A program made the translations under genes and the position numbers. From Magnetospirillum sp. SS-4 (GTDB lineage Bacteria; Pseudomonadota; Alphaproteobacteria; Rhodospirillales; Magnetospirillaceae): DNA of 55,521 nucleotides. Location: positions 1-55,521 of the forward strand of contig NZ_CACVCH010000057.1 of the NCBI RefSeq assembly GCF_902729425.1. The letters are read 5' to 3'. A model generated the notes under the pieces. The model did no database searches. It was not told the DNA's origin and saw only the letters and a list, made by a program, of their open reading frames with translations. This document shows, in pieces, positions 17,547-27,442 of the stretch. The first letter of the stretch is position 1. Every line of letters begins with the position of its first letter.

Positions 17547-18214
17547 GGGTGCTGGTGGTCGAGGACGAACCGCAGCTGACATTGCGGTTGCAGCAGGCGC
17601 TGGAGGCGGCGGGCTTCGCCGTCGACACCGCCTATGACGGCGAGGAAGGCTGCTTCCTCGGCGATACCGAATCCTATGACGCGGTGGTGCTGGACCTGGG
17701 CCTGCCCAAGCTGGACGGCATCAGCGTGCTGGGGCGCTGGCGCGAGGCGGGGCGGGCAATGCCGGTGCTGGTGCTGACGGCGCGCGGCCGCTGGGCCGAC
17801 AAATCGGCCGCCTTCGCCGCCGGCGCCGATGATTACGTCACCAAGCCGTTCGAGATGGACGAGGTCGTCACCCGCATCCGCGCCCTGATCCGCCGCGCCG
17901 CCGGCCATGCCTCGCCCGAGATCGTCTGCGGGCCGGTGCGCATCGACACCAATGGCGGCCGCGTTGCGGTGGACGGCATGGCGGTCGCCCTGACCGCCCA
18001 GGAATTCCGCATCCTGTCCTATCTCGCCCATCACCAGGGACGAGTGGTCGGGCGAGGCGAACTGGTCGAGCATGTCTACGACCGCAACGCCGATCCGGAA
18101 TCCAACGTGCTGGACGTTCTGGTGGCCCGCATCCGCCGCAAGCTGAAGGCCGAGGTCATCCACACCCTGCGCGGCCAGGGCTGGCGCATGGAACCGCCCG
18201 CAAATGCCGGCTGA
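17543..18214 (+). CDS. OmpR/PhoP family response regulator
   Basis: A 223-aa protein. The receiver domain (1-115) has VVEDEP acidic residues, the phosphoacceptor Asp in VVLDLGLPKLDG, Thr in VLVLTAR and Lys in YVTKPF. A winged-helix DNA-binding domain follows (about 125-220) with LTAQEFRILSYLAHHQGRVV and SNVLDVLVARIRRKLKAE. It overlaps PepSY by 4 nt and the kinase by 11 nt. It likely binds the mirrored boxes at 17159-17206 and so controls its own operon and the divergent cytochrome operon. Confidence 0.96.
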   Translation: MRVLVVEDEPQLTLRLQQALEAAGFAVDTAYDGEEGCFLGDTESYDAVVLDLGLPKLDGISVLGRWREAGRAMPVLVLTARGRWADKSAAFAAGADDYVTKPFEMDEVVTRIRALIRRAAGHASPEIVCGPVRIDTNGGRVAVDGMAVALTAQEFRILSYLAHHQGRVVGRGELVEHVYDRNADPESNVLDVLVARIRRKLKAEVIHTLRGQGWRMEPPANAG

Positions 18215-19514
18215 CTCGCTCCGGCGGCGCCTGATCCTGGGTGCCGGCCTGTGGCTGGCGCTGGCGCTGGCGGCAGGCGGCGCGGTGCTGGGCCATGCCT
18301 TCCGCGATTCGGCGCTGCATGGTTTCCGCGAGCGGCTGGGCGCCCATCTGCGTTCGCTGACGGCGGCCATGGAAGTGGGGTCCGACGGCGCGGTCGACGT
18401 GATTCGGCCGGTGGGCGATCCCCGTTTCGAGCAGCCCTATTCCGGTTGGTACTGGCAGATTTCCGACGGTGCTGAGGTCAGGGTGCGGTCGCGCTCGCTG
18501 TGGGATTTCGCCCTGCCGGTGTCCCATGCCGCCATTCCCGGCGCCCTGCACGCGCGCGGCGAGACCGGACCGCGCGGCGAGGCGCTGGAGGTGGTGGAGC
18601 GCGACATCGTGACGGGCGACGACGGCCGTTTGGTGCATGTGGCTATCGCCGCCAGCCGGGCCGAGATCGATGCCGAGGTCGGACGCTTCGACCTGCTGCT
18701 GGCCGTATCGCTGGGGGGGCTGGGATTGGGCCTGATGGCGGCGGTGGCCTTGCAGGTGGGCTATGGATTGCGGCCGCTGGGGCGTCTTGCCGGCGAACTG
18801 GACGGCCTCAGGCGGCGGGGCGGGCGGATCAAGGGCGATTATCCCGCCGAGGTGGCCCCCCTGGTCGGGGCCATGAACGAAGTCCTCGACCATGACGCCC
18901 GCCTGATCGAGCGCGCCCGCACCCATGTCGGCAATCTGGCCCACGGCCTCAAGACGCCGCTGGCGGTGCTGGAGGTGGAACTGTCGAGCCCGAAGCCCGA
19001 CCGGGCGGTCCTGGTCGAGCAATTGCGGCGGCTCGGCCGGATGGTGGATATCCATCTTGGCCGCGCCCGCGCCCAGGCGGCCCCGGCCGAGGGGCTGGGC
19101 GACCGGGTGGCGGTGGCCGAGGTGGCCGGTGAAATCGCCGCCGCGCTGCGCCGCATTCATGCCGGGCGGGGGCTGGCGATCGAGGTCGATTGCGCCGCCG
19201 ACGCCTTGTTCGCCGGCAGCCGCGACGATCTGGCCGAAATTCTCGGCAACCTGATGGACAACGCCTGCAAATGGGCCGCCGGGCGGGTGCTGGTCACCGC
19301 CCGCGCAGCCGTCATCGTCGTGGAGGACGACGGTCCCGGCCTGTCGCCGGATCAGGCGAACGCTGCGGTGCGGCGGGGGGCCAGGCTGGATGAAAGCGCC
19401 CCTGGTTCCGGTCTGGGCCTGTCCATTGTCGCCGATCTGTGCGGATTGCTGGGACTTTCCCTCGATTTCAGCCGGTCCGGGCTTGGCGGCCTGCGGGTGG
19501 AGGTCGGCCGGTAG
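18204..19514 (+). CDS. PhoQ-like sensor histidine kinase
   Basis: A 436-aa inner-membrane kinase with two TM segments (about residues 8-30 and 160-185) flanking a periplasmic sensor of about 130 aa. The H-box is VGNLAHGLKTPLAVLE, of the PhoQ type HGLKTPL. The N-box is LGNLMDNACKW, G1 is VEDDGPGLS and G2 is GSGLGLSIV. All are intact. It is the cognate partner of the regulator encoded just upstream, whose gene it overlaps by 11 nt. Confidence 0.95.
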   Translation: MPADSLRRRLILGAGLWLALALAAGGAVLGHAFRDSALHGFRERLGAHLRSLTAAMEVGSDGAVDVIRPVGDPRFEQPYSGWYWQISDGAEVRVRSRSLWDFALPVSHAAIPGALHARGETGPRGEALEVVERDIVTGDDGRLVHVAIAASRAEIDAEVGRFDLLLAVSLGGLGLGLMAAVALQVGYGLRPLGRLAGELDGLRRRGGRIKGDYPAEVAPLVGAMNEVLDHDARLIERARTHVGNLAHGLKTPLAVLEVELSSPKPDRAVLVEQLRRLGRMVDIHLGRARAQAAPAEGLGDRVAVAEVAGEIAAALRRIHAGRGLAIEVDCAADALFAGSRDDLAEILGNLMDNACKWAAGRVLVTARAAVIVVEDDGPGLSPDQANAAVRRGARLDESAPGSGLGLSIVADLCGLLGLSLDFSRSGLGGLRVEVGR

Positions 19515-19535
19515 GGTATTCCCCGCTTCACCACC

Positions 19536-21689
19536 CTATCCGTCGCTTTCCCCGGCCGCCGGAAGGGTGAAACGGAAGGTGCTGCCCTGGTCCGGCACCG
19601 ATTCGACCCAGATCCGGCCGCCATGGTGCTCGACGATCTTCTTGCAGATGGCCAGCCCGATGCCGCTGCCCTCGTACTTATCGCGGGTGTGGAGGCGTTG
19701 GAAGATGAGGAATATCCGTTCGAAATACTGCGGCTGGATGCCGATGCCGTTATCGGTCACCGCGAATTCCCACATGCCGCCATCGCGGCGGGCGGTAATG
19801 CGGATCGCCGGGGGACGGCCGGGGTGGCGGTACTTGACCGCGTTGCCGATCAGGTTCTGCATCAGGGCGAGGAACTGGTGCGACCGCACCCGGATGTGCG
19901 GCATGTCGTGGTATTCGACGGCGGCGCCGGTCTTTTGGATGGCGGACGAAAGATTGCGCAAGGTCGCCGCCACGCCGTCGGCGGCGTTGATGTCGGTTGG
20001 CTGGTCCTCCCTGCGGCCGATCCTCGAAAATTCCAGCAGATCGAGAATCATCGCCTGCATGCGGGACGCCCCCTCGACCATGAAGGCGATGAAGTCCTGG
20101 CCGTCCCTGTCCAAGGTGTCGCCATAGCGGCGTGAAATCAGCTGGGCATAGCTGGAAATCATCCGCAGCGGTTCCTGGAGGTCGTGGCTGGCCACATAGG
20201 CGAATTGCTCCAGTTCGGCGTTGGAGCGTCGCAATTGCTCGGCCTGGGATTCCAGCCGGCTGTTGATTTCGGCCATGCGGGCGGTGGCGGTCTTGTGCTC
20301 GGTGATGTCGGTGGCGATGCCGCAGATGGCGATGGGAACGCCGTCGATGCCGGGGATGGGGAACTTGACCGTCAGGTAGGTGCGGGTTCCATCGGGGTGG
20401 GGGGCCTCCTCCTCGATGGTGAGGGCGGCGCCGCCATCCAGGACCTTGCGGTCGTTCTCGACGAATATCTCGGCCACCTCGCGGGGGAAGATGTCGAAAT
20501 CGGTCTTGCCGTAGATGTCGGCCTTGGTGACCTTGAAAAGGGTCTCATAGACGGAATTGACCAGCAGGAAACGGCCGTCGAGACCCTTGACGAAGATCAC
20601 CGCCGAGGAATTGTCGACGATCCCCTGAAGCAGCGACTGATTTTCGCGCAGCGAGCGGGTCTTCTCGTCGGCGATGGCCTCGGCCCGGTCCGTGACCCGG
20701 CTGAGCGACCAGGTGATGCCGAACAGCAGCAGGCTGAACGCCACTCCCAGGCCCAGAACCAGCCACGGCCGGCCGATTTCGGCCGCCGCCTCCAGCCCGG
20801 GACGGCTGGAGAATTCCAGGGTCCATCTCCGTCCTCCCACCTCCAGGGTCTGGCGGGTGACGAGACGGGGCGTCGCGTTGTCCTCCGGGCGGCTGCGGTA
20901 GAACAGGGTGTCGGGAGTCGCCTCGGCGCCGTCATGGATGGCAAGGCTCAGGAATTCATCGTTGCGGCCCAGCAGATCCTGAAGCAGGGTCGGCATGCGG
21001 AACGGACTCAGCACGTATCCGAGGATCTCGCCGTTCATCGTCACCGGCAGATACATGATGAAGGCCGGCACCGGATTGACGGTCTCGTCGATGCGAAGGG
21101 TGATGCGCCGGGTGATCATCGGCTGGCCACTGGCGGCCGCCCGTTCCATGGTGGCGCGGCGGTCGGCGTCCTGCCACATGTCGTATCCCAGCGCCTTGAC
21201 GTTGCCGCCGACGAACGGTTCGGAAAAGGCGTTGATCACATAGGCGTCGCGCCGGCCCGGCGGGCGGACGGAAAAGTCTTCTATTCCCGACCGTCGCATC
21301 TCGTCGATGAAACCGTCGAGGTCCTGCGCCCTCACATGGCGGGCGAACGCCACCGCCGGCAGGGCCGGATAATGGAGGTCAAGCTCCAAGGTGGTCACAT
21401 AGCGCCGGAAATCGTCGCGACTGACCCGTCCCTCCGCCGCCGCGAACAGGCCGGTGACGCCGCGCAGCACCTGCGTGTAGTCGGTGATGCGTTCATCGAG
21501 CTTGCGCCTAGTTTCCTGGATCAGGGCGTTGAATTCGCTGTTCAGGTGATGGTCCACCGCCCGGCGGCTTTCCTGCCAGGCGAAGGCCGACAGCCCCAGC
21601 GACAGGGCCAGCACCATCCAGCAGGCCCAGATTCCATGACGGAAGCCGCCCGGAGGGCGCTGGTTGGCATGGGGGGCTTGGCTTTGCAT
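19536..21689 (-). CDS. CHASE-PAS sensor histidine kinase
   Basis: A 717-aa protein. TM1 is at about residues 18-36. A periplasmic CHASE domain follows (about 70-270; YPALPAVAFARHV, AYVINAFSEPFVGGN), then TM2 (about 315-335, LVLGLGVAFSLLLFGITW). A PAS domain (about 360-480; IFVKGLDGRFLLVN) and a coiled coil precede the HisKA domain with the phospho-acceptor His in YVASHDLQEPLRMISSYAQL. HATPase motifs are NLIGNAVKYRH, DNGIGIQPQYFERIF and GSGIGLAICKKI. The output part is the phytochrome-type DLQEPLR kinase. No receiver domain or cognate regulator is adjacent, so its partner is unknown. Confidence 0.93.
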   Translation of the reverse strand: MQSQAPHANQRPPGGFRHGIWACWMVLALSLGLSAFAWQESRRAVDHHLNSEFNALIQETRRKLDERITDYTQVLRGVTGLFAAAEGRVSRDDFRRYVTTLELDLHYPALPAVAFARHVRAQDLDGFIDEMRRSGIEDFSVRPPGRRDAYVINAFSEPFVGGNVKALGYDMWQDADRRATMERAAASGQPMITRRITLRIDETVNPVPAFIMYLPVTMNGEILGYVLSPFRMPTLLQDLLGRNDEFLSLAIHDGAEATPDTLFYRSRPEDNATPRLVTRQTLEVGGRRWTLEFSSRPGLEAAAEIGRPWLVLGLGVAFSLLLFGITWSLSRVTDRAEAIADEKTRSLRENQSLLQGIVDNSSAVIFVKGLDGRFLLVNSVYETLFKVTKADIYGKTDFDIFPREVAEIFVENDRKVLDGGAALTIEEEAPHPDGTRTYLTVKFPIPGIDGVPIAICGIATDITEHKTATARMAEINSRLESQAEQLRRSNAELEQFAYVASHDLQEPLRMISSYAQLISRRYGDTLDRDGQDFIAFMVEGASRMQAMILDLLEFSRIGRREDQPTDINAADGVAATLRNLSSAIQKTGAAVEYHDMPHIRVRSHQFLALMQNLIGNAVKYRHPGRPPAIRITARRDGGMWEFAVTDNGIGIQPQYFERIFLIFQRLHTRDKYEGSGIGLAICKKIVEHHGGRIWVESVPDQGSTFRFTLPAAGESDG

Positions 21690-21792
21690 GCGTCGTCGGC
21701 GATCCGGAGGCGAGGGGGGCTTGGGCTTTCCGTCCCCACTGTATATTCAAGGGCATGTCCGATACACATCAAATGAGCGGGAGATAGCTGGA

Positions 21793-23049
21793 TCACTCCA
21801 CCATGATCGCGCGAAAATCGTTGACGTTGGTTTGGGTCGGCCCGGTGACGACCAGATCGCCAAGCGTCTTGAAAAAGCCGTGGGAATCGTTGTCGGCCAG
21901 CATGGTCGCCGCGTCGAGCCCCAGCAGGGCGGCGCGCTTCAGGGTGTCGGGGCCGATGACGGCGCCGGCATTGTTCTCGGACCCGTCGATGCCGTCGGTG
22001 TCGCAGGCGATGGCGTGAATGCCGGAGGCGCCGTTCAGCGCCAGGGCCAGTGCCAGGGCGAATTCCGCATTGGGGCCGCCGCGCCCGCGGCCTCGCAGCG
22101 TCACGGTGGCCTCGCCCCCGGACAGAATCACCGCTGGCCCGGCCACCGGCCGGCGGTGGCGGCGGACCGACAGGGCGATTCCCGCCATCACCCTGGCCAT
22201 CTCGCGAGCCTCGCCCTCGATGGCGTCGCCCAGGACCAGGGGCCTGTAGCCCATGGCCTCGGCCTGGGCGGCGGCGGCTTCCAGCGCCATTGCGGGGGTG
22301 GCGATCAGCCGGTATTCGGTGCCGGCGAAGACGCCGTCGCCGGGCTTGGGGGTTTCGTGGGTGGGATCGGCCAGATGCCGGGCCACCGGATCGGGCGGCA
22401 CGATGGCGTAACGCGCCAGCACTGCCCTGGCCTCGGCCAGGGTGGAAGGATCGGGAACCGTGGGGCCGGAGGCGATCACCGAGGCGTCGTCGCCGGCTAC
22501 GTCGGAAATGGCCAGGGTCAGCAACCGGGCGGGGCGAACCAGTTCCGCCAGCCTGCCGCCCTTGATGGCCGACAGATGCTTGCGAACGCAGTTGATCTCG
22601 TGGATCGAGGCGCCCGAGCGCAGCAGGGCGGCGGTGACCGCGCGCTTGTCCTCCAGGGCGATGCCGGGGGCGGGCAGGGCAAGCAGGGCCGAACCACCGC
22701 CCGAGAGCAGGCACAGCACCAGATCGTCGGACGAGAGATTTTCCACCAGTTCGACGATGCGCGCCGCCGCGTCGCGGCCGGCCTCGTCGGGAACCGGGTG
22801 GGCGGCCTCGGCCACTTCGATGAAGCGGGTGGGGACGCGATGGCCGGCGCGGGTGATCACCAATCCGGCCGGCGGGACGGGCCAATGGTCCTCGACCGCC
22901 CTGGCCATGGCGGCGGCGGCCTTGCCGGCGCCGATCGCCACCACGCGGCCGGATGGCGGGGCGGGCAGGGCGGGGGGCAGGCAGGCGGCGGGCTGGGCCG
23001 CCGCCACCGCCGCCTCGAATAGCCGCCGAAGATCGGTTCGGACCGTCAT
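21793..23049 (-). CDS. Glycerate 2-kinase (MOFRL family)
   Basis: A 418-aa protein from the ATG at 23049. The N-terminal DUF4147 domain has VVAIGAGKAAAAMARAVE and LSGGGSALLALPAPG. The C-terminal MOFRL domain has VILSGGEATVTLRG, GGPNAEFALALA and the DTDGIDGSENNAGAVI motif. These enzymes phosphorylate D-glycerate at C2 with ATP, feeding glycerate from glyoxylate or hydroxypyruvate into glycolysis. It runs 10 nt after the binding-protein gene upstream, so they are probably co-transcribed. Confidence 0.94.
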   Translation of the reverse strand: MTVRTDLRRLFEAAVAAAQPAACLPPALPAPPSGRVVAIGAGKAAAAMARAVEDHWPVPPAGLVITRAGHRVPTRFIEVAEAAHPVPDEAGRDAAARIVELVENLSSDDLVLCLLSGGGSALLALPAPGIALEDKRAVTAALLRSGASIHEINCVRKHLSAIKGGRLAELVRPARLLTLAISDVAGDDASVIASGPTVPDPSTLAEARAVLARYAIVPPDPVARHLADPTHETPKPGDGVFAGTEYRLIATPAMALEAAAAQAEAMGYRPLVLGDAIEGEAREMARVMAGIALSVRRHRRPVAGPAVILSGGEATVTLRGRGRGGPNAEFALALALALNGASGIHAIACDTDGIDGSENNAGAVIGPDTLKRAALLGLDAATMLADNDSHGFFKTLGDLVVTGPTQTNVNDFRAIMVE

Positions 23050-23059
23050 GGGCCGAAGC

Positions 23060-23848
23060 CTAATGCAATTCGACGATGGCCTCCAGCCCATTGGCCCTGG
23101 CGGCGTTCAGCAGGCGTCCATCGGTCTTGACGCGGGCGACGAAGGCGTTCATCGCGTCCAGCCAGCCGGCATCGTTGGGCGCCAGGGCATAGGCGTAGGG
23201 GCTGGGGGCCAGCGGCGCCGGCGGCGTCAGCAGCACGGCCCAGTCGTGACGGGCCAGCATCTTGCGGCTGTAGGGGTAGTCGGTGACGAACAGGTCGGCG
23301 CGGCCGCTCATGACCTCCTGTTCGCGGGCCTCGGGGTTGGCCACCTCCAGCAGGCGGGCCCGCCGCAATTCCGTCTTCATGACGTCGACCATGTAGGTGC
23401 CGCTGGCGGCGGCGACCACCACGCCGTCGCGGTCGATGTCGCCCCAGGTTCGGATGGTCGGATGGGTGCGGGTGGTGACGGCGTAGACGCCGCTGCGCAG
23501 ATGCGGTCGGGTGAAGGCCAGCTTTTCCTGGCGTGCCGGCGTGATGGCGACGCCGTGCATGGAGACGTCGCAGCGGTCGCCCAGCAGGTCGCCGATCATG
23601 GTCTTGAACGACGAATCGACGAAGCGGACCCTGACCCCCAGATCCTTGCCCAATTCCCGGGCCAGATCGATGTCGATACCTTCCAACTGGCCGGTGCGGG
23701 TATTGCGGTACGAGATGGAGTAGTAATCGGGCCAGATGCAGACCCGGACCTCGCCGGCCGTCCGAATGCGGTCCAGCCGGACCGGTTCGGCCTGAACCGG
23801 GGAAGACGGGAGCAGAACGGCCAGGGCCGCCACCGCGCGCCACTTCAT
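23060..23848 (-). CDS. Periplasmic substrate-binding protein, ABC family 3 (amino-acid type)
   Basis: A 262-aa precursor. The start at 23848 is chosen for its strong AGGAGGG site. The signal peptide is WRAVAALAVLLPSSPVQAEP. The SBP_bac_3 core has GEVRVCIWPDYYSISYRN, LEGIDIDLARELGKDL, DVSMHGVAITPARQEKLAFT and the hinge GTYMVDVMKTEL. No permease or ATPase lies next to it. It may therefore deliver its ligand to a distant transporter or work as a sensor input. It is divergent from the kinase gene at 23893, 44 bp away. Confidence 0.9.
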   Translation of the reverse strand: MKWRAVAALAVLLPSSPVQAEPVRLDRIRTAGEVRVCIWPDYYSISYRNTRTGQLEGIDIDLARELGKDLGVRVRFVDSSFKTMIGDLLGDRCDVSMHGVAITPARQEKLAFTRPHLRSGVYAVTTRTHPTIRTWGDIDRDGVVVAAASGTYMVDVMKTELRRARLLEVANPEAREQEVMSGRADLFVTDYPYSRKMLARHDWAVLLTPPAPLAPSPYAYALAPNDAGWLDAMNAFVARVKTDGRLLNAARANGLEAIVELH

Positions 23849-23892
23849 TTTTCCCTCCTGATACATTGGTAATATGCTATGTCATTTCCCTC

Positions 23893-26007
23893 ATGACTGG
23901 AAAGCGGAACAATCACGACGCATCATCTGCCACCGCTCCGATTCTGAGGCGGGTGCCGGTGAAGCCCCTCTATTCCACCACCCTGATCCGGCTGGTGGGA
24001 GTGTTCGGAATCACCGTCGCCCTGGTGGTGGCCATCGCCACCGGCGCGGCTTTGCTGGCCGGCCGCCAGGAGGCGGTGACCTCGGCCCGCGACATCACCG
24101 CCAGTCTGGCCCGTCCCCTGACCGAGGCGGTGGCGCGCTCGTTCAACTCCATCGACGTAACCCTGGCGTCGGTGGCCGACCTGGCCCGGGAAAGCGGGCT
24201 GGCGGGCGATGCCATCGATCTGGTGCGGCCGGTGGCCCAGCGCCTGGTTTTCACCCCCCATCTGCGTCAGGTGCTGGTGGTGGCCGCCGATGGCAGGGTC
24301 CTGTTCGACAGCGCCAACATCCTGACCGGCGGCCGTCTCGACGTGGCGGCGACGCTGGAGGATCATCGCCGCATGCCGCGTCCGCTGGTGATCGGCATCC
24401 CGGTGGCCGGCCGCTATATCGGCGGCGAGGCCAAGGCGGCGGGGCAAAGCCTGATTCCGGTCAGCCGGGCCATTCTCCACTCCGATGGCGCCATCGCCGC
24501 CCTGGTGGTGGCCGCGGTCAATCCCGAGCATTTCCATGGCAGCTTCGACGCGCTGCGGATGCAATCCGGGGTCCGGGTCCAGTTGTGGCGCTTCGACGGA
24601 ATCCTGCTGGCCAGCAGCGATGGCGGGGGGGTGTCCCCCGGTTTCATCCCGGCCGACGCCGCCTTGTTCAAATCCCATCTCAAGGCGTCGGAGATGGGGA
24701 CCTTCATCGACGACGACCATGACGGCGTCCGGCGCATCACCAGCTACCGCACCACCTTGTCGTGGCCGCTGGTGATCAGCGTCGGATTGCCCATGGACAG
24801 GGCCTTGGCCAATTGGCGGGCCAATGTCGCCAATGTCGGCTGGCCGGTGGGACTGGTCACCCTGGTGGTGCTGGGCTTCACCGTCTTGCTGATGCGCACC
24901 CTGGCGCGGCGCGCCCGCGACGAGGCGACGCTCCGCCTCAGCGACCGGGTGCTGGCCAACGTCTCCAACGGCGTCACCATCGCCGATGCCCAATCGGGCG
25001 ACCTGCCGCTACTTTACGTCAATCCCGCCTTCGAGCGCATCACCGGCTACAGCGCCGGCGAGGCGTTGGGCCGCAATGCCCGCTTTCTCCACGCCGACGA
25101 GGCCGATCAGGAAGGGTTGGACGCCATCCGCGTCGCCCTGGCCGAGGGGAGCGCGGTCACGGTCAAGCTGCGCAACACCCGTGCCGATGGTGGGCGGTTC
25201 TGGAACCAGGTGTCGCTGACGCCGGTACGCAACCCGGCGGGGACGATCACCCACTGGGTGGGGGTGCAGCGCGACATCACCAATGAAGAGGAATCCCGCG
25301 CCGCCCTGGCCGCCGCCTATGACGACGTCGCCCGCTACAGCGCCGATCTGGAGCGGTTTTCGTTCGTGCTGGCGCACCATCTTCAGGAACCGGCGCGACA
25401 GATGCGGCTGCAAGCCCAGATATTGCAGCAGCAGACGGGGAACGGAGGACGCGGCGACGGAGGAAGCGGTCCGGCCAGCCTGATCATCGATGCGTCCGCC
25501 CGCCTGATCGAATTGCTGCGCGACGTCCAGGCCTATCTGGCGGTGGAACGCCACGCCCCCAAGGGGGCGGTCGGGTCGGCGCAGCAGGCGCTGGAATCCG
25601 CGGTCCGGCGGCTGGAGGCCCAGGAGGATGGCTGGCTCGAAGCCGTGCCCCTTCCCCATGTGGCGCTGCCCCAGAAGCAATTGGACGATCTGTTCGAGAT
25701 CATTTTGGAGAACGCCATCCGCTTCCGTCATCCCGGCCGGGGATTGCGGGTCAGGATATCGGTGGTCTTCGACGAGGGGAAATGGCGGTTCCGCATCGCC
25801 GACAACGGCATCGGCGTCGAATCCTGCTATTTCGAGCGGATATTCGTTCCGCTGGAGCGCCTGCACCATGATACCGAGCGGTCCGGCGGAACCGGCATAG
25901 GCCTGGCGATCGCCCGCAAGACCGTCGAGGCCGCCGGCGGCCGCATCTGGGTCGAATCCGACGGCGCCAGCGGCTCGACCTTCGTCTTCACCCTGCCGGG
26001 AGCGTGA
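23893..26007 (+). CDS. Cache-PAS sensor histidine kinase with LOV-like PAS lacking the photoactive Cys
   Basis: About 704 aa from the ATG at 23893. A TTG at 23866 is an alternative that would overlap the divergent gene's ribosome site. TM1 ([18 protein letters not shown]) is followed by a double-Cache periplasmic sensor of about 240 aa and TM2 ([16 protein letters not shown]). The PAS domain carries [20 protein letters not shown], where LOV photoreceptors have GRNCRFL but this protein has GRNARFL. A PAC motif follows ([13 protein letters not shown]). The H-box is [14 protein letters not shown] and the ATPase motifs are [21 protein letters not shown] and [11 protein letters not shown]. The divergent binding protein might be its ligand carrier. 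Confidence 0.92.
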   Translation: MTGKRNNHDASSATAPILRRVPVKPLYSTTLIRLVGVFGITVALVVAIATGAALLAGRQEAVTSARDITASLARPLTEAVARSFNSIDVTLASVADLARESGLAGDAIDLVRPVAQRLVFTPHLRQVLVVAADGRVLFDSANILTGGRLDVAATLEDHRRMPRPLVIGIPVAGRYIGGEAKAAGQSLIPVSRAILHSDGAIAALVVAAVNPEHFHGSFDALRMQSGVRVQLWRFDGILLASSDGGGVSPGFIPADAALFKSHLKASEMGTFIDDDHDGVRRITSYRTTLSWPLVISVGLPMDRALANWRANVANVGWPVGLVTLVVLGFTVLLMRTLARRARDEATLRLSDRVLANVSNGVTIADAQSGDLPLLYVNPAFERITGYSAGEALGRNARFLHADEADQEGLDAIRVALAEGSAVTVKLRNTRADGGRFWNQVSLTPVRNPAGTITHWVGVQRDITNEEESRAALAAAYDDVARYSADLERFSFVLAHHLQEPARQMRLQAQILQQQTGNGGRGDGGSGPASLIIDASARLIELLRDVQAYLAVERHAPKGAVGSAQQALESAVRRLEAQEDGWLEAVPLPHVALPQKQLDDLFEIILENAIRFRHPGRGLRVRISVVFDEGKWRFRIADNGIGVESCYFERIFVPLERLHHDTERSGGTGIGLAIARKTVEAAGGRIWVESDGASGSTFVFTLPGA

Positions 26008-26042
26008 TTTCCCCGCTGTGGATGCTTTTCCCGTGGATTTCG

Positions 26043-26070
26043 TTGACAAGCCATCCGCGATCCGTATAGT
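26043..26070 (+). promoter_or_regulatory. Strong sigma70-type promoter of rpsD
   Basis: TTGACA (26043-26048) and TATAGT (26065-26070) with a 16-bp spacer, 128 bp upstream of the rpsD start. The -35 is a perfect consensus. Confidence 0.8.
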
Positions 26071-26197
26071 TCCGCCCTCTCTCCCGAGAAAGCGGGTGGG
26101 CGGCCCCTTGGCGCGCTCACCCCGCCCCCGGCGCAAGCCGGACAGGGACTATCGGGACAACCGCAGCAACCGATCAAATCGGGCGAATAGGAAGACC

Positions 26198-26815
26198 ATG
26201 ACCAAGCGCATCGAATCCAAGTTCAAGATCAACCGCCGCCTGGGCGCCAATCTGTGGGGCCGCTCCAAGAGCCCGCTGGCCCGCGGCAAGGAAAATCCTC
26301 CCGGCCAGCATGGCCAGCGCCGCAAGAAGCCGTCCGATTTCGGCACCCAGCTGATGGCTAAGCAGAAGCTGAAGGGCTATTACGGCAACATCGGCGAGAA
26401 GCAGTTCCGCCGCCTGTACGACGAGGCCGTGCGCCGCCGTGGCGACACCTCTGAGAACCTGATCGGCCTGCTGGAAAGCCGCCTGGACGCCATCGTCTTC
26501 CGCCTCAAGTTCGCCCCGACCCCGTTTGCTTCCCGGCAGTTGATCAATCACTGCCACATCCGGGTCAACGGCAAGCGCGTCAACATCGCGTCCTATCGTT
26601 GCAAGGAAGGCGACGAGGTTTCGGTGAAGCCGAAGTCCAAGGATCTCGCCCTCATCCTGGAAGCCGCCCAGTCGGGCGAGCGCGACGTTCCGGATTACCT
26701 GGAAGTCGACCATAAGGAAATGAAGGGCAAGTTCATCCGCACCCCCAAGCTGGCCGACGTGCCCTACGCGGTGCAGATGGAACCCAATCTGGTCGTCGAA
26801 TTCTATTCGCGCTAA
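26198..26815 (+). CDS. rpsD: 30S ribosomal protein S4
   Basis: A 205-aa protein, normal length. It has the N-terminal S4 domain ([38 protein letters not shown]) and the S4 RNA-binding fold ([38 protein letters not shown]), and ends VVEFYSR. S4 is a primary 16S rRNA-binding protein that nucleates 30S assembly. Its last 9 codon bases form the attachment core of the adjacent integrative elements. The stop is now TAA supplied by element DNA. The original stop was probably TAG, as preserved at 37248-37251, and its terminator now lies 10.4 kb away. Confidence 0.98.
   Translation: MTKRIESKFKINRRLGANLWGRSKSPLARGKENPPGQHGQRRKKPSDFGTQLMAKQKLKGYYGNIGEKQFRRLYDEAVRRRGDTSENLIGLLESRLDAIVFRLKFAPTPFASRQLINHCHIRVNGKRVNIASYRCKEGDEVSVKPKSKDLALILEAAQSGERDVPDYLEVDHKEMKGKFIRTPKLADVPYAVQMEPNLVVEFYSR
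26807..26814. repeat. Attachment-site core, left (attL), copy 1 of 3
   Basis: TCGCGCTA, the last two sense codons and first two stop bases of rpsD. The same octamer recurs at 32288 and 37243. The extended match to the middle copy is TTCGCGCTAACAC. Confidence 0.85.
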
Positions 26816-26864
26816 CACGTATGACCAATTCCTGCGGCGACGCAGGGTTTGGAACGTGACGAAG

Positions 26865-26899
26865 AAGCTGTTCAGCACAAGGTGTTGGGCAGCTTTTTT
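26865..26899 (+). terminator. Element-borne intrinsic terminator just downstream of rpsD
   Basis: Stem arms AAGCTG (26865-26870) and CAGCTT (26890-26895) with inner pairing GCAC/GTGT, followed by a run of six Ts. It is 50 bp after the rpsD stop and replaces the native terminator displaced to 37282. The same structure is at 32346 in element 2. Confidence 0.75.
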
Positions 26900-26916
26900 G
26901 TTGGGCGGACGACACG

Positions 26917-27375
26917 ATGCAGAACGCACTGAATGCAAGGATACTGATTATTGACGACAACGTTGCGGAAGCGACGCTGACAAAACTGACGCTACAGGCA
27001 GGCAAGATTGGCTGTAGCATTGAGCACGTGACAAACGGCTATATGGGCATTGACAGGCTGAAGGAAGCTAAGCGGACAGAGCGCCCATACCATATCGTAA
27101 TACTAGACGTGCAAATGCCCGGAATTAGTGGCTGTGAGACGCTTGAGATAATACGGAAAACAGACGAGATTGCGGACACTTACGTGGCGATTTTAACGAG
27201 CTTGAAGTGTAAGACAGACTGCCCGCGCGATTTATTTTTGTGTCACGAAAAAAAAGCTGACATATACTTGCATAAAGAAACGACACTTGAAGACTTTGAG
27301 GCAGAACTTATACAGCTAAAGGCTGACTACGAAAATCAGAAGGAAGTCATTAGCATTAACACTAAAGATATATAG
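26917..27375 (+). CDS. Stand-alone receiver (CheY-like) protein, cargo of element 1
   Basis: A 152-aa single receiver domain without an output domain. All phosphorylation residues are present: Asp13-Asp14 in ILIIDDN, phosphoacceptor Asp64 in VILDVQMPGISG, Thr94 in AILTS and Lys120 in YLHKE. A 25-residue tail follows. It should accept phosphate from a histidine kinase or phosphotransfer protein of the host, but no partner is encoded on the element. It occupies the slot between the terminator and the integrase, where element 2 has an unrelated-looking receiver gene. Codon use is unlike the host. Confidence 0.85.
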   Translation: MQNALNARILIIDDNVAEATLTKLTLQAGKIGCSIEHVTNGYMGIDRLKEAKRTERPYHIVILDVQMPGISGCETLEIIRKTDEIADTYVAILTSLKCKTDCPRDLFLCHEKKADIYLHKETTLEDFEAELIQLKADYENQKEVISINTKDI

Positions 27376-27395
27376 GTTACTATTTAGGACAGCAA

Positions 27396-27442
27396 GACGC
27401 TATACTAACACATAGCTAACACGCACTTTTGAAGGTGCAGCT
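27396..27442 (+). promoter_or_regulatory. Integrase leader: promoter and repeated CTAACAC sites
   Basis: This block is identical in both elements (32920-32966 in element 2). It carries TATACT (27401-27406) as a good -10 with only a weak -35, then two close copies of CTAACAC and a small hairpin with arms GCAC and GTGC around the ribosome site. The same CTAACAC follows the att core at 26812 and 32293. The repeats may be arm-type binding sites for the recombinase. That function is inferred. Confidence 0.45.
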
